From Bilophila sp964538355 (lineage in GTDB: Bacteria > Desulfobacterota > Desulfovibrionia > Desulfovibrionales > Desulfovibrionaceae), in contig CAZIFC010000014.1 in NCBI GenBank assembly GCA_964538355.1, positions 1 through 52,748 of the forward strand: 52,748 bases of DNA, read 5' to 3'. Position 1 is the first letter of the stretch; each line of letters opens with the position of its first letter. Shown piece after piece: positions 34,751 through 43,302 of the stretch. The notes beneath the pieces are model-generated. The model saw only the letters and a program-made list of their open reading frames with translations. It searched no databases and was not told the DNA's origin. The position numbers were made by a program, and so were the translations under genes.

Positions 34751-37700
34751 ATGACGCCCCGCCCGCCGTTCCGCATCGTTCCCTGGGATACCGATTTTCT
34801 GGATGCCCTGAAAGCCGGCGTGCTGAAGGCCACCCGCAACCAGCCCGGCAACGCGGTGGTCATCTTCATGCACGACCGGCCGCGCCGCTACCTGCGGGAA
34901 CGGTTCCGCCGCGATCCTGACGTGCCCCGCCCCTGCATCCTGCCCCGCATGTTCACGGAACGCGAGCTGATGGCGGCCTTTCGGCAGGAACAGCATCAGG
35001 CGTTCCGCAAAGAGGCGGGACGGCTTGATCAGGTGGCCCTGCTCTCGCGGTGCGTGCGCGAACTGGCCGAACCCGGAACCGACCTGTGCGCCCAGCTCTC
35101 CAGGACGGATGACGCGGGCTTTTTCCCGTGGGGCGTCCGGCTTGCCGATCTGCTGGAAGAATGTTTCACGCAGGGCCTTGCCCCCGAAGACCTGATGTAC
35201 GCCGAAGGCGATGTCGCGCCCTTCGGGGCCGCCCTGCTCGGCTCGCTGGGCAGGATTTTCCAACGCTACCGGGAGATGCTCATCGAGTCCGATCTCACCA
35301 CTCCGGGATTCGACGCCTTCATGGTCGCCGAGGCCCTGGAGCAGGCCCGCCGGAACGGGCAGGCGGAACTGCCCGGATTCCTCGCCGGAAAAGCCATTCT
35401 ACTGGCGGGATTCGGCATGCTCACGGGCACGGAAAACACGCTCTTCCGGACACTCTGGGAACAGGGGGCGCAGGTTTTTCTCCATGTAGATCCCGCACTG
35501 GCGGAACACGGAAAAGGGCACTGGGCCTGCACCGAACAGGCGACATGGATCGCGGGATGGGGCGCGAAAACCGTACTGGCCTGCCCTCCCTCCGGCAAGA
35601 AGCCACGAATACAGTATTTTGCGGGCTATGATCTCCACTCCCAGCTCGATGCCCTGCGCTCGGATCTTCTCAAACTGGAGCACAAGGATCAGCTCGCCGC
35701 CGCGCTCAAGGCCAGAGGCAACGCCCGTCAGCTATCCCTTCTGAACACTCCCGGTGAAACGGCCTCCCCTCCCCCGGCTTCCCCGGCCCTTCCCCTGCTC
35801 CCCACCTCTCAGCTCGATACGGCGGTAGCCCTGACGCACAGCGGCGCACTCCTGCCCGTGCTGCACCACCTGCCTCGTAAAGACTGCAATATCTCGCTGG
35901 GCTATCCGCTGGAACGCTCGCTCCTGTTCCGGCTGCTGGAAACGGTGCTCGCCATCCGCAACCGCCGCCAGCCCAACGGCACGACGCACTGGAAGGCCCT
36001 TGCCGATCTTGTCCGGCATCCCTATCTCCGCCTGCTGGAAGCCGAGGGCATCTCCCTGCGCGAACTTTTTCAGAACATGGAAAACCGCCTCCGCCGGGGC
36101 AGCCGCCATGCCGATGCCCACGCCATAGCCGAAGCCGCTCTGGATGATTTCATCGCCGCCTCGCACCCCAGCCTTGCCAAGGCTCTGCCGGCCGTCCGGG
36201 AGCTTGTGGGCCGGATTCTTCGGGATACGGTGGACACATGGGCCGAAGCCGAAACCCTCGCCGGTGTCGCCGCGGCCCTCTCCGGGCTGTGCGATACCCT
36301 GCTGACGTACGGCAGCGGCGATCCCTCCGGGAAAACGGACATCTGGTCGCGCTTCCCCATTGATGCGGAATGCCTGTTCCGGCTCATGCAGCGGATCATT
36401 CCCGCGCTCAGGGACAACGGCATGGCCGATACCCGCCTGCCGTGGCCTCTGATGCAGGCCATGCTGCTGGAGCTTGTCCGCGACGAGCGCGTTCCCTTTG
36501 AGGCCGATCCGCTGACCGGGCTTCAGGTCCTCGGGATGCTGGAAACCCGCCTGCTGCGCTTCTCCCGCGTTTTTCTGGTGGATCTCACCGACGACCGGCT
36601 TCCCGGTGCTCCAATCCGCAGCCCGCTCCTGCCGGACAGCCTCCGCGCCCTGCTCGGCCTTCCCGACACCAGAAACCGCGAACAGCTGGCGGCCTACACC
36701 TTCCACCGGCTCATCGCCGGGGCCGAGGAGGTCTGGCTCTACTGGCAGGAAGGCGTGGAAACATCGGGGCTTTTTGACAGCAAAAAACAGCGGAGCCGCC
36801 TTGTGGAAGAGCTGATCTGGCAGGAAGAGCAGGCCCGGGGGCAACGCCTCAGGCCGGGGCATGAGCCGCTCCGCACGGCCCGCCTTGACGTCAGGCCGCC
36901 GGTACGGGTACGCAAAAGCATCCCCAAGACGCCAGCCATCAGGGAACAGATAGCCGCCTCCCTCAGCCAGCCTCTGTCGGCGACCCGGCTGGACGCCTAT
37001 CTCACCTGCCCCCTGCGCTACTACTATGAACGGCTCTGCTCCATCGCGCCCATCGACGAGGTCAACGAGGATGACGATCCGGCGGCAGTAGGCACGCTGC
37101 TGCACAACGTGCTCCGCACGTTTTACGCGCCCGCCGTGGGCAAGGAGATCCTGTGCCGCGCCGACTCGGGCGATCCCGAACGGCCATTCCTTGACGAGAA
37201 GGCCCTTCGGGCCTTGTTCCGCAACGAACTGGAGGCCTCGGGACTGGAGGCGTCCCTGCCTCCCGAAAGCGCAGCCATGCTTTCGGTCACCGGGCCGGAA
37301 CGCCTCGCGATGTATCTCGAGGCCCAGCCCGAGCAAACGGAAATCCTGTCCCTCGAAGAAACCTTCAACGCCGACATCAGCGTTGGCGGGCGGACGCGCC
37401 ATCTGACCGGCACGCTGGACCGCATCGACTGGCGGGAACAGACGGACGCGGAAGGCGAAGCGGATGAAGGGGCTTTCATCCTTGATTATAAGACCGGGCG
37501 CATCAGGTCGCTGAATCCCAAAATCTGGGACGATGACGCCTTCTGGGACATGCTGGAGCCGGAACGCGCCGCCGAAGCCGCCGCCGAGCCGGACGCAGAA
37601 AAAGATTTGCTGCCGATTGTGGCCCAGCGTATTCCCACAGTGCAGTTGCTGTATTATTGTTATTTGTATGAACAGGCTACGGGCAAGCCCGTACTCGATG

Positions 37701-37930
37701 CGGCCTTTGTCGCCCTTGGCGAAGACGGTCAGGAGCGCCCCCTTTTCGGAGCCGCGATGACCGTTGAAGAGCGCGCCAAAGCACTCGCCCGCATCCCCTC
37801 CCTGATTGGCTTCATCCTGCTGCACATGGAACTTTGCCCTGAATTCCGCCCGCGGGAAGGCGCACATTGCCGCTGGTGTTCCTGGAAGAACGTGTGTATC
37901 ATACCCAGCCAACACGATATAGTAGCGTGA
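34751..37930 (+). CDS. AddB-like PD-(D/E)XK nuclease with inactive helicase part
   Basis: A 1059-residue protein that resembles AddB of the AddAB double-strand-break end-processing complex. The N-terminal part looks like an SF1 helicase scaffold but shows no GxGKT Walker A near its start (VVIFMHDRPRRYLRE instead). LVDLTDDRLPGAP is the family's conserved middle motif. The C-terminal nuclease has SATRLDAYLTCPLRYYYE, GTLLHNVLRTFY, and the core FILDYKTGRI. The last cysteines (HCRWCSWKNVC) with the Cys in TCPLRYYYE give the AddB-type 4Fe-4S set. AGGAG precedes the ATG. No addA follows; the next gene encodes a flavoprotein. Confidence 0.85.
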   Translation: MTPRPPFRIVPWDTDFLDALKAGVLKATRNQPGNAVVIFMHDRPRRYLRERFRRDPDVPRPCILPRMFTERELMAAFRQEQHQAFRKEAGRLDQVALLSRCVRELAEPGTDLCAQLSRTDDAGFFPWGVRLADLLEECFTQGLAPEDLMYAEGDVAPFGAALLGSLGRIFQRYREMLIESDLTTPGFDAFMVAEALEQARRNGQAELPGFLAGKAILLAGFGMLTGTENTLFRTLWEQGAQVFLHVDPALAEHGKGHWACTEQATWIAGWGAKTVLACPPSGKKPRIQYFAGYDLHSQLDALRSDLLKLEHKDQLAAALKARGNARQLSLLNTPGETASPPPASPALPLLPTSQLDTAVALTHSGALLPVLHHLPRKDCNISLGYPLERSLLFRLLETVLAIRNRRQPNGTTHWKALADLVRHPYLRLLEAEGISLRELFQNMENRLRRGSRHADAHAIAEAALDDFIAASHPSLAKALPAVRELVGRILRDTVDTWAEAETLAGVAAALSGLCDTLLTYGSGDPSGKTDIWSRFPIDAECLFRLMQRIIPALRDNGMADTRLPWPLMQAMLLELVRDERVPFEADPLTGLQVLGMLETRLLRFSRVFLVDLTDDRLPGAPIRSPLLPDSLRALLGLPDTRNREQLAAYTFHRLIAGAEEVWLYWQEGVETSGLFDSKKQRSRLVEELIWQEEQARGQRLRPGHEPLRTARLDVRPPVRVRKSIPKTPAIREQIAASLSQPLSATRLDAYLTCPLRYYYERLCSIAPIDEVNEDDDPAAVGTLLHNVLRTFYAPAVGKEILCRADSGDPERPFLDEKALRALFRNELEASGLEASLPPESAAMLSVTGPERLAMYLEAQPEQTEILSLEETFNADISVGGRTRHLTGTLDRIDWREQTDAEGEADEGAFILDYKTGRIRSLNPKIWDDDAFWDMLEPERAAEAAAEPDAEKDLLPIVAQRIPTVQLLYYCYLYEQATGKPVLDAAFVALGEDGQERPLFGAAMTVEERAKALARIPSLIGFILLHMELCPEFRPREGAHCRWCSWKNVCIIPSQHDIVA

Positions 37931-37998
37931 GAATCAGATAGGGATTCCTATTCTCGTACCACGCCTTCACACCATACAGAAACCTCCAGGAGGTTTTC

Positions 37999-39120
37999 AT
38001 GTCCTTTCCTTCTCTGCGTATCGGCGACCTTGTCGCTAAAACACCAATCGTCCAGGGCGGCATGGGCGTTGGCATTTCCCTTTCCCGGCTTGCTTCTGCC
38101 GTAGCCAACGAAGGCGGCATCGGCGTCATCGCCGGAGCCATGATCGGCATGAAAGAGCCCGACGTTGCCAGCAACCCCCTCGAAGCCAACCTGCGCGCCC
38201 TTCGCCAGGAAATCGAAAAGGCCCGTGCGGCCACGCAGGGCATCATCGGCGTCAACATCATGGTGGCCCTCACCACCTTCGCCGATATGGTCCGCACCTC
38301 CATCGAGTCCAAGGTGGACGTGATCTTCTCCGGCGCGGGCCTGCCTATGGATCTGCCGAAGCTCTTCAATGAAACGTGCGAACGGAAAAAAGAAGATTTC
38401 AAGACCAAGCTGGTCCCCATCGTCTCCTCGGGCCGCGCCGCAACCCTCATCGCCCGCAAGTGGATGTCCAGCACCGGCTATATCCCGGACGCCTTTGTCG
38501 TCGAAGGCCCCAAGGCGGGCGGTCATCTCGGCTTTGCCGCGGAAAACCTCGTCGATCCCAACTTCGCGCTGGAACAGCTGGTTCCTCAGGTTGTCGAAGC
38601 CGTAAAGCCCCTTGAAGACAAGGCCGGGCACGCCATCCCCGTCATCGCCGCCGGCGGCGTGTACACGGGCGAGGACATCAAGCGGTTCATGGATCTCGGA
38701 GCTTCCGGCGTCCAGATGGGCACCCGCTTCGTCGCCACCTACGAATGCGATGCCGACGACCGGTTCAAGCAGGCCTACATCAACGCGAAAAAAGAAGACG
38801 TGACCATCATCAAAAGCCCGGTGGGGATGCCCGGCCGCGCTCTGGTCAACAACTTCATCGACTCCATGCGCGATGGTGGAAAGAAGCCTTTCAAGTGCAT
38901 CTTCCATTGCGTGAAGACGTGCGAACAGGAAAAGACGCCCTATTGCATCGCCGCCGCCCTCATCAATGCGATGAAGGGGAACCTTGAGCGCGGGTTTGCC
39001 TTCTGCGGGGAAAACGTCTCCCGCATCAACGGCATTGTCTCCGTGCATGAGCTGATCGACTCCCTCCAGCGGGAGTTCGATACCTTTGTGAACAAGAAGG
39101 CTGCCGTTTCCAAGGCCTAG
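37999..39120 (+). CDS. Nitronate monooxygenase/2-nitropropane dioxygenase-family flavoprotein
   Basis: A 373-residue FMN TIM-barrel protein. FMN-binding features are TPIVQGGMGVGISLSRLA near residue 15, VEGPKAGGHLGFA near 175, and PVIAAGGVYTGEDIKRFMDLGASGVQMGTRFV near 215. These match the NMO/FabK family. C-terminal CIFHCVKTC and TPYCIAAAL add a Cys cluster common in this anaerobe subgroup. Substrate is uncertain: nitroalkanes, or an enoyl-ACP-type reductase. CAGGAGG is well placed. A strong bidirectional terminator follows, so it is likely monocistronic. Confidence 0.9.
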   Translation: MSFPSLRIGDLVAKTPIVQGGMGVGISLSRLASAVANEGGIGVIAGAMIGMKEPDVASNPLEANLRALRQEIEKARAATQGIIGVNIMVALTTFADMVRTSIESKVDVIFSGAGLPMDLPKLFNETCERKKEDFKTKLVPIVSSGRAATLIARKWMSSTGYIPDAFVVEGPKAGGHLGFAAENLVDPNFALEQLVPQVVEAVKPLEDKAGHAIPVIAAGGVYTGEDIKRFMDLGASGVQMGTRFVATYECDADDRFKQAYINAKKEDVTIIKSPVGMPGRALVNNFIDSMRDGGKKPFKCIFHCVKTCEQEKTPYCIAAALINAMKGNLERGFAFCGENVSRINGIVSVHELIDSLQREFDTFVNKKAAVSKA

Positions 39121-39137
39121 CCGTCCTTCAAAAGAAA

Positions 39138-39174
39138 AAAAGGTTCCGGGCGGCCATCCACCCGGAACCTTTTT
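39138..39174. terminator. Bidirectional terminator between the NMO-like gene and cbiK
   Basis: AAAGGTTCCGGG pairs with CCCGGAACCTTT; TTTTT follows on the plus strand and TTTTTTT on the minus strand. Confidence 0.92.
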
Positions 39175-39190
39175 CCGTTCAGGCTTCCCT

Positions 39191-40012
39191 TCATAAGGAG
39201 CGGGAGTCCCAATTCCTCATGGCCCCACCCAGATTGTCCACCCAGATATCCATGAATCCCTGATATTCCATCATGCCCCGCAGAACGGGGATACAGGCGA
39301 TGCCCTCGGCCTCAAGGCGGGAACGCCACGAGCTTTCGGAATCTCCCGCCATATCTTCAAGCGTATGCCGCCCCACGACGGCAAGCAGGGGCAAGAGCCA
39401 GACGCGGTTGGAAAACGTCCCGGAACACCGCAGGCGTTCCACAAGGTGCTCCAGCCGGACGCTTCCGTTCAGGGTTCCCATCAGCACGAGCGGATCGAGC
39501 TTGCGTACAGCGGCCCCAAGCTCATTGTACCGGCTTTCCGCCGCATGGCGGCTCCCGTGCCCCATGAACAGCACGGCCTCTCCGGGCTTGCGCTCGGGCG
39601 GCAGCTCGGCAAGCAGGGCATGCGCGGCGCGCTCCACGGATTCGGGCGTTCCGGTCAGCAAGGGCGCGCCGACCGCCAGAGACGCAAACGTCCCGTTGGC
39701 GCGCAGTTCATCGGCATCGGCAATGATGTCGCCGTATTCAAGGCCAGAAATGACGTGCAGCGGCTGAACCGCCACATGGGTGAACCGCTCGAAGGCCATT
39801 TTCATCAGGGCCTTGTGTACGGAGTCCGATTTTTTCCGGGCGCAAGCCAGACGCTCGCGCATCAGCATGGACGTAAACGCCCAGCGTACGGGCACATCCG
39901 GGAACCGCCTGCGGACCTGCTCGTCGAACCTGCGGAGCGTGGACTCGCCCTGCGAGCTGCCGGAACCAAACGCTGCAAGAAGGATGCCTCTTTTCATAGT
40001 TGATGCGTACAA
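39191..40012 (-). CDS. cbiK: Sirohydrochlorin cobaltochelatase (cytoplasmic type)
   Basis: A 273-residue class II chelatase that inserts Co2+ (or Fe2+) into sirohydrochlorin for cobalamin or siroheme. Conserved features are GILLAAFGSG at the start, HVAVQPLHVISGLEY, the metal-ligand His in FMGHGSRHAA, a second His in VVGRHTLEDMAG, and MEYQGFMDIWVDNL. No signal peptide is seen, so it is the cytosolic form rather than the periplasmic CbiKP. The start is decided by the ribosome-binding site: GGAGGG is 9 nt upstream of a TTG at 40012, but 24 nt from the first ATG (39997). I use TTG. AAAAAAGGAGGG marks a strong site. Confidence 0.88.
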   Translation of the reverse strand: MYASTMKRGILLAAFGSGSSQGESTLRRFDEQVRRRFPDVPVRWAFTSMLMRERLACARKKSDSVHKALMKMAFERFTHVAVQPLHVISGLEYGDIIADADELRANGTFASLAVGAPLLTGTPESVERAAHALLAELPPERKPGEAVLFMGHGSRHAAESRYNELGAAVRKLDPLVLMGTLNGSVRLEHLVERLRCSGTFSNRVWLLPLLAVVGRHTLEDMAGDSESSWRSRLEAEGIACIPVLRGMMEYQGFMDIWVDNLGGAMRNWDSRSL

Positions 40013-40079
40013 AAAGTTGTACCCTCCTTTTTTCATCTTTCTTTACAAATAAATAGAAAGCTCTGCCCCGCAAGATGCG

Positions 40080-40108
40080 TTGACGCGCCCCATCCCGGCT
40101 GGTACGCT
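40080..40108 (+). promoter_or_regulatory. Candidate promoter of the RmlD-like gene
   Basis: TTGACG (40080-40085), 17 nt, TACGCT (40103-40108), with a TGG just before the -10. The -10 is poor, so confidence is limited. It lies about 30 nt before the start. Confidence 0.4.
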
Positions 40109-40139
40109 TATATTCCTTATCGATGCATGGAGAAAGCCC

Positions 40140-41003
40140 GTGAATACCCCTGTCGCTCTCGTCCTTGGCGGACACAGCCTTTTGGGTCAGCCTCTGATCC
40201 AGTGTCTCACTGCGAGCGGCTGGGACGCTCGGATACTGGACAACAAAGCCTGCCTGCTGGACACCTCAGAACTCCAAAACACCGTCGAGCAGTGCGCTCC
40301 CGACGCCATCTTCAATACCGTCAGCTGGGATACGGAAGATCCTGCTGAAAAACAGCCACAAGAAGCCCTGTCTGTCAACCGTACCCTCCCCGCCTTTCTC
40401 GGCTCTCTGGTCAAGGGAAGCCCCTGCCGGCTTGTCCACTACAGCTCGGATCAGGTCTTTAACGGAAGGAAGGAAACGCCCTACACTGAAGAAGACTCTC
40501 CCGACCCCATCTCGACCTGCGGCAAAAGCCGCCTTGCCGGTGAACAGGCCCTGCTGGAGCTGCATGCCGAAAACATCTGCGTGATCAGGACAGGCTGGCT
40601 GTTCGGGCCGGACGGAGACAGCGTTTTGAAAAAGCTGCTCCAAAAGGCCACCACCGAAGACAGCATTGAAGTCATCCACGATCAGATCGGCTCCCCGACC
40701 TTTGCAAAAGACGTTGCCGAGGCTACGCTCCAGCTGCTCAAGGTGCAGGCCAACGGCCTGTTCCATGTGGCGAACGCGGGCCAGGCCTCGTGGTGCGAAC
40801 TGGCGGCAGAGGCCGTCCGGCAGGCCAGCCTCTGCTGTGCGGTGCGCGCCGTATCCAGCCCCGACAAGAGCCTGCGCCCCGACTACGAGGTGCTTTCCTC
40901 GGCAAAATACACGGCTCTTACCGGAAACGCCATGCGCCCGTGGTCGCAGGCCCTGCGGGAATACATCTATTCGGGGCTTCTCGCCAGACAGGCGGCGAAA
41001 TAG
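40140..41003 (+). CDS. RmlD-like SDR with altered catalytic residues
   Basis: A 287-residue extended-SDR protein that resembles dTDP-4-dehydrorhamnose reductase. The Rossmann start is VALVLGGHSLLGQPLI, then INTVSWDTEDPAEK-like NTVS, VHYSSDQVFNG, and later VIRTGWLFGP and GLFHVANAGQASWCELA. The usual Y-x-x-x-K (YGRSKLAGE) reads CGKSRLAGE, so the catalytic Tyr is Cys and the Lys is Arg. It may be a non-catalytic paralogue or have a different chemistry. Start is GTG 40140 with GGAGA 7 nt upstream. It lies 45 nt before lpxB and may be co-transcribed with it. Confidence 0.8.
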   Translation: MNTPVALVLGGHSLLGQPLIQCLTASGWDARILDNKACLLDTSELQNTVEQCAPDAIFNTVSWDTEDPAEKQPQEALSVNRTLPAFLGSLVKGSPCRLVHYSSDQVFNGRKETPYTEEDSPDPISTCGKSRLAGEQALLELHAENICVIRTGWLFGPDGDSVLKKLLQKATTEDSIEVIHDQIGSPTFAKDVAEATLQLLKVQANGLFHVANAGQASWCELAAEAVRQASLCCAVRAVSSPDKSLRPDYEVLSSAKYTALTGNAMRPWSQALREYIYSGLLARQAAK

Positions 41004-41048
41004 CCGCATCCGAACGCAATACAGGGACACCGTTCCCGACGAGGTTTC

Positions 41049-42161
41049 ATGAAAACGGTATGGATCAACGCCGGAGAGCTTTCCGGCGACATGCAGGCCG
41101 CCGCATTGCTGACCGCCCTGCGCGAACGCAGGCCCGGCATCTCCGCCGTCGGCATGGGCGGGCCCAATCTTGCCGCTGCCGGACAGCGCAATCTCTTCCG
41201 GGTGGAGTCGCTTTCCGTCATGGGCATTGCGGAGGTGCTGACCGCGCTTCCCCGCGCCCTGCGGATGCTTGCCGCAATCAAAAAGGAGCTTGCCCGCCTG
41301 CGCCCGGATGCCGTCATCCTCGTGGATGCCCCGGAGTTCAACTTCCGGGTGGCAAAAATCGCACACGAGCTTGGGATTCCGGTATATTATTTCATTCCTC
41401 CCAAAATTTGGGCCTGGCGCACGGGCCGGGTGCGCTTCCTCCAGCGGTACGTCAGGCGGCTGTTCTGCATCCTGCCTTTTGAACCGGAATTTTACACCTC
41501 GCACGGGGTGGAGGTCGATTATATCGGCAACCCTCTGGTGGATATGGTAAACTGGCCGGAACGGCAAAAGGTTGCTCCTGTTCCCGGACGCATCGGGCTG
41601 ATGCCCGGAAGCCGCCGCAAGGAAGTCGAATCCCTGCTCCCCGAATTCGGCAAGGCTGCCCGCATCCTGCTCCAGCAGGGCCGCAAACTGGAATTCTGCT
41701 GCCTGCGCGCGCCCAACATGCCGGAAGAGAAGCTCCGCGCCCTCTGGCCCGCCGACCTGCCCCTGACCTTCGAAGGGCCGGACAATCGCTACGAGTCCAT
41801 GCGGCGTTGCCAGTGCCTGCTTGCCGCCTCGGGCACGGCTACGCTCGAATCCGCGCTCGCGGGCGTGCCCACCGTCGTGGGCTATCGGGTCGCGCCGTTT
41901 TCCGCGCTGATCGGACGGCTGCTCATCAAGGTCAAATGGGTGAGCCTGCCCAACCTTATCATGGGCCGGGAGCTGTTTCCCGAGCTATTGCAGGAGCAGG
42001 CCACGGGCGAAGCCTTTGCCGCGCAGCTTGCCGCCTGGCTTGATGTTCCGACGCGGCTTGAGGGCGTACGGGCTGAACTGGAAGACTTGCGCCGCCGCTG
42101 CGGAGAACCGGGAAGCGCGGGCCGCGCCGCGGAAAAGTTCCTTGAAGCGACGGGGTGGTGA
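41049..42161 (+). CDS. lpxB: Lipid-A-disaccharide synthase
   Basis: A 370-residue GT19 glycosyltransferase that joins lipid X to UDP-diacylglucosamine on the inner-membrane face. Motifs are INAGELSGDMQAA at the start, GMGGPNL, VILVDAPEFNFRVAK, YFIPPKIWAWRTGRV near residue 115, and GLMPGSRRKEV near 190. The C-terminal half has LAASGTATLESALAGVPTVVGYR, the nucleotide-sugar site. Length is normal. GAGG precedes the ATG. With lpxC at 12 kb this confirms lipid A synthesis. A palindromic element follows the stop. Confidence 0.97.
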   Translation: MKTVWINAGELSGDMQAAALLTALRERRPGISAVGMGGPNLAAAGQRNLFRVESLSVMGIAEVLTALPRALRMLAAIKKELARLRPDAVILVDAPEFNFRVAKIAHELGIPVYYFIPPKIWAWRTGRVRFLQRYVRRLFCILPFEPEFYTSHGVEVDYIGNPLVDMVNWPERQKVAPVPGRIGLMPGSRRKEVESLLPEFGKAARILLQQGRKLEFCCLRAPNMPEEKLRALWPADLPLTFEGPDNRYESMRRCQCLLAASGTATLESALAGVPTVVGYRVAPFSALIGRLLIKVKWVSLPNLIMGRELFPELLQEQATGEAFAAQLAAWLDVPTRLEGVRAELEDLRRRCGEPGSAGRAAEKFLEATGW

Positions 42162-42179
42162 ATCAAGGGGGAGTGCTTG

Positions 42180-42265
42180 TTGGGGAAGGGAGGAAGACCC
42201 TTTCTGGAGAAAGGTTTCTTCCTCCCTTCCCCAAACCCCATCTCTCCATCTCCAAAGACGTTTCC
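42180..42265 (+). repeat. Post-stop palindromic element, copy 5 (after lpxB)
   Basis: A perfect 18-bp stem (42180-42197 with 42217-42234) with an inner CCTTTCT/AGAAAGG hairpin, then the tail ACCCCATCTCTCCATCTCCAA and AGACGTTT. It starts 18 nt after the lpxB stop and in its direction. It lies in a 258-base gap with no other gene. Confidence 0.85.
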
Positions 42266-42419
42266 ACGCGGGCGGCAGGCTCGGCACGGCGAAAGGCCGG
42301 GCCGCCCGGCAGCAAGATGTATGCACCGGCTCCTTTGGCAACAGGCGTTTTTTCGCACGAAGCGGCTCCATGCCCGCCTGCCGTTGCCGCAGGGATGTAT
42401 TTTGAAAAGAAGGGAATCC

Positions 42420-42710
42420 ATGCCTCCAGTAACGCCTCCGGCTGAAAAGAAAAAAAAGACCTCCCAGCAACAGCTTTTCGACTCGCTCGGGCGAGCCAGC
42501 ACCATGGGCCTGCATATGGTTTCGGGCATCATTGTCGGCTGCCTGCTCGGCTACGGGCTGGACAGGTGGCTGGGAACCTATCCGTGGTGCGCGGGCATCG
42601 GGCTTGTCGTGGGCATCGGAGCGGGGTTCCGCAATGTCTGGATGGATGCACGCATATTACTTCGTCAGGGAGAACAGGAAGATGCAGAAAAAAAGCACCG
42701 CAAGGGCTAA
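42420..42710 (+). CDS. AtpZ/AtpI-family F0F1 accessory membrane protein
   Basis: A 96-residue protein with two predicted membrane helices: GLHMVSGIIVGCLLGYGLDRWLG and WCAGIGLVVGIGAGFRNVW. It matches the small AtpZ (AtpQ-like) subunit found ahead of atpI in many ATP synthase operons; a role in ion handling or c-ring assembly is proposed for the family. AAGGGA precedes the ATG. It overlaps atpI by 29 nt, which implies coupled translation. The charged C-terminus (GEQEDAEKKHRKG) is encoded within that overlap. Confidence 0.85.
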   Translation: MPPVTPPAEKKKKTSQQQLFDSLGRASTMGLHMVSGIIVGCLLGYGLDRWLGTYPWCAGIGLVVGIGAGFRNVWMDARILLRQGEQEDAEKKHRKG

Positions 42711-43158
42711 CGGCCTGTTCCACTCGCTGGAGAAGCAGCTCTGGCGGCGCGGCATACAGGAGGGCATCCTCAGGGAAATCCTCTGCTGGCAGTTCGCGAT
42801 CACGGGAATCTCGCTGCTTGCGGGCGGCCTGCTCTGGCCCTTCCACCCCCTTGGGGCGTGGATCTTCTGGTTCGGCTTTGGCGCGCTTCTTTCCGCATGG
42901 AATTTTTACGCTTTGATAAAATTTGTTCCTAAAGTCATATCAGATGGTTGGAGTACAAAAAATCTTATTGTGCTTCTTGTCCATACAAACATGAGACTTT
43001 TATTTACCGGAATTTTGTTGTACATGACGCTGGTATGGTTCAAAGGCCCCATCTCCGCCCTGCTGGCGGGCCTTGCCGTGCTTCTTGTCGGGATGACGGC
43101 AGGGGGTCTGAAAAAGGCAATGCACAAACCGGCAGGAACGGGACAGCGTGGCGTTTGA
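42682..43158 (+). CDS. atpI: ATP synthase subunit I (AtpI-like)
   Basis: A 158-residue membrane protein with four predicted helices: FAITGISLLAGGLLWPF, GAWIFWFGFGALLSAWNFYAL, NMRLLFTGILLYMTLVWF and ALLAGLAVLLVGMTAGGL. AtpI-type proteins help assemble the c-ring and may transport Mg2+. Start ATG 42682 with GGGAG and AGGAAG upstream. About 120 bases of the coding region (42901-43020) are roughly 30% GC with A/T-ending codons, while both ends are GC-rich like the neighbours. It precedes atpB by 144 nt. Confidence 0.85.
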   Translation: MQKKSTARANGLFHSLEKQLWRRGIQEGILREILCWQFAITGISLLAGGLLWPFHPLGAWIFWFGFGALLSAWNFYALIKFVPKVISDGWSTKNLIVLLVHTNMRLLFTGILLYMTLVWFKGPISALLAGLAVLLVGMTAGGLKKAMHKPAGTGQRGV

Positions 43159-43302
43159 CCTGCGTTGCAGTATTTTTTTCCAAAAGATCCGATAGCATGC
43201 CGATTCTCTTCGGCATGAATGCGGGCGTTTGCGGCATCGAGCGGCAACACCCCTGTTTTTTCGGGCGCACGGTAGCGTCAATACATCTGAAGGAGCGCAC
43301 AC

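Noticed and set aside
42901..43020. Insertion sequence or foreign gene in the low-GC patch of atpI
   Set aside because: The reading frame is unbroken, the AtpI fold continues through it, and no terminal repeats or target duplication flank it.
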